Shown: positions 4,837 to 6,073 of the stretch, piece by piece | Numbering within the stretch: position 1 is the stretch's first letter | Layout: each line of letters starts with the position of its first letter | Source: Novosphingobium sp. | Lineage (GTDB): Bacteria; Pseudomonadota; Alphaproteobacteria; Sphingomonadales; Sphingomonadaceae | Assembly (NCBI GenBank): GCA_009885425.1 | Contig: VFKS01000255.1 | Span: 1-6,073, forward strand | Direction of reading: 5' to 3' | DNA: 6,073 nucleotides | Position numbers and translations under genes: made by a program | Notes under the pieces: model-generated | The model's input: the letters and a program-made list of their open reading frames with translations, nothing else | Database searches by the model: none | What the model was told of the DNA's origin: nothing

Positions 4837-6073
4837 GCCGGCCCGGCAAGCCCAAGCGTTCACCGTTTGAAGTGCTGGGGCCGGGGCTTGTCACTGGCGC
4901 GGCTGACGATGATCCTTCGGGGATCGGCACCTACAGTCAGGTCGGGGCGCAGTTCGGCTATAGCCTGGCCTGGACGATGTTCTTCGGATTTCCGCTGCTC
5001 GCCTCGATCCAGGCGATCTGCGCGCGGATCGGAGCGACCACCGGCATGGGGATCGCCCAGAACCTGCGCCAGCACTATCCGATCTGGCTGCTGCGGTCGG
5101 TGGTGATCCTGCTGCTGATTGCCAATGTGATCAATCTGGGCGCCGATCTGGGCGCGATGGGCGAAGTGTTGGGTTTGATCGTGCCGGGGCCGGTGCTGGG
5201 CTTCACGATCGCCTTTGGGGTGGTCAGCGTCTTGCTCGAGGTGTTCCTGTCCTATTCGGTCTATGCCCGGGTGCTCAAGTGGACCACGCTTTCGCTGTTT
5301 GCCTATGTCGGGGTGGTGTTCGTGGCCGATGTGCCTTTGGGTGAGGCACTCTATGGCACGCTGGTTCCGCACTTCACGTTCGACAAGCCGCACGCGATGG
5401 CGCTGGTAGCGATCTTCGGGACGACAATCAGCCCCTACCTGTTTTTCTGGCAGGCCGGGCAAGAGGTGGAAGAACAGCACCGCCGCCACATCAAGCCGCT
5501 CCACGTCAGCCCGCGCCGGGCCGGGGCGGAACTGCGCCGGATCCGCACCGATACGCTGATCGGGATGGGCTTTTCGCATCTGGTTGCGCTGTTCATCGTG
5601 ATCGCGACCGCTGCGACAATCCATGCCAGCGGGGTTCGCGAGATCGAAAGCGCGGCGCAAGCGGCCGAAGCGCTGCGGCCGATTGCCGGCGACTTTGCCT
5701 TTGCGCTGTTCGCCATCGGGATCATCGGCACCGGGCTGCTGGCCGTCCCGATCCTGGCCGGCAGCGCTGCCTATGCGGTCAGCGAGGCGTTCGGCTGGAC
5801 CGAAGGACTTGACCGCAAACCGCGTGAGGCCAAGGCCTTTTACGCCGTGATCGCGCTGGCCACCGCGGGCGGAGTGGCGCTCAACTTCATCGGGATCGAT
5901 CCGATGAAAGCGCTCTATTGGTCGGCGGTGGTCAACGGCCTGCTGGCTCCGCCACTGATGGTGGTGACGATGCTGATCGCCAGCAACCGAAGCGTGATGG
6001 GCGATCTGGTGATCGGGCCCAAGCTGAAATTCGGCGGCTGGCTCTCCACTGCAGTCATGTGGGTGGTGGCCGG
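4833..6073 (+). CDS. NRAMP-superfamily divalent metal transporter (3' end beyond window)
   Basis: An ATG at 4833 overlaps the acyltransferase stop (ATGA) and opens a frame with no stop to the window edge, 413 residues, so the C-terminus is missing. It is a polytopic membrane protein with at least nine or ten hydrophobic segments. The first-helix region reads GPGLVTGAADDDPSGIGTYS (16-35) and the sixth-helix region IFGTTISPYLFFWQ (194-207), which mark the NRAMP (SLC11, MntH-like) fold. Canonical NRAMPs have DPGN and MPH at these sites; here they are DPSG (27-30) and ISP (199-201), so the metal-binding Asp27 is kept but the Asn and Met ligands are replaced, probably by Gly and Ser. An insertion rich in His and Arg (EVEEQHRRHIKPLHVSPRRA, 211-230) follows helix 6. 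Import of a divalent cation, possibly Mg2+ or another hard metal, is inferred. Confidence 0.9.
   Translation, partial: MSRPGKPKRSPFEVLGPGLVTGAADDDPSGIGTYSQVGAQFGYSLAWTMFFGFPLLASIQAICARIGATTGMGIAQNLRQHYPIWLLRSVVILLLIANVINLGADLGAMGEVLGLIVPGPVLGFTIAFGVVSVLLEVFLSYSVYARVLKWTTLSLFAYVGVVFVADVPLGEALYGTLVPHFTFDKPHAMALVAIFGTTISPYLFFWQAGQEVEEQHRRHIKPLHVSPRRAGAELRRIRTDTLIGMGFSHLVALFIVIATAATIHASGVREIESAAQAAEALRPIAGDFAFALFAIGIIGTGLLAVPILAGSAAYAVSEAFGWTEGLDRKPREAKAFYAVIALATAGGVALNFIGIDPMKALYWSAVVNGLLAPPLMVVTMLIASNRSVMGDLVIGPKLKFGGWLSTAVMWVVA

Noticed and set aside
4860..5660. 266-codon minus-strand frame opposite the NRAMP-like gene
   Set aside because: The forward frame has clear transporter helices and motifs; the reverse product is a charged Arg/His/Asp/Gln-rich shadow.
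1..6073. CRISPR arrays, insertion-sequence ends, toxin-antitoxin or defence genes
   Set aside because: No regularly spaced repeats, no transposase or defence-type protein and no terminal inverted repeats were seen in the window.

Overview
The window looks like chromosomal DNA of a GC-rich alphaproteobacterium. The gene set and order (MJ0042 zinc-ribbon membrane protein, ftsE, ftsX, a YdcF-like protein, a PlsC-like acyltransferase) and the protein wording point to Sphingomonadales (Sphingomonas, Novosphingobium or Erythrobacter relatives). That placement is inferred from remembered family features, not from a search.

Left part (1-757): the last codons of a forward gene enter at the left edge and stop at 59-61. 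A tRNA-Leu(GAG) gene lies on the minus strand at 482-568. The 420 bases between them are visibly less GC-rich than the rest and hold no convincing gene. They do contain a 27-base copy of the tRNA 3' end in the same orientation (23 of 27 bases identical), a sigma-70-like promoter overlapping a perfect 13-base palindrome, and several inverted repeats. This is what an old tRNA-targeted integration event would leave, but the remnant is too small to name an element. A strong hairpin sits directly 5' of the tRNA.

Middle part (758-1918): a small forward gene for a probable exported protein ends 3 bp from the end of a convergent gene for a zinc-ribbon, single-pass membrane protein. The zinc-ribbon gene is divergent from ftsE. 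The 141-bp divergent region contains a long hairpin against the zinc-ribbon start and a 16-codon reading frame with a near-ideal ribosome binding site just before ftsE.

Right part (1919-6073): five genes point forward with gaps of 3, 5 and 3 bp and then a 4-bp ATGA overlap: ftsE, ftsX, a YdcF/DUF218 protein, a PlsC-type acyltransferase, and an NRAMP-superfamily metal transporter that runs off the right edge. FtsE and FtsX form the ABC-type complex that links the divisome to peptidoglycan hydrolysis. The next two genes are plausibly envelope or phospholipid functions, and the last is ion transport. The tight packing implies one transcript. The transporter lacks the canonical NRAMP DPGN and MPH metal-site motifs, having DPSG and ISP instead, so its substrate may not be manganese or iron.

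I found no clearly new defence, mobile or RNA system. The best leads are the tRNA-end scar, the ftsE leader reading frame and the altered NRAMP metal site.
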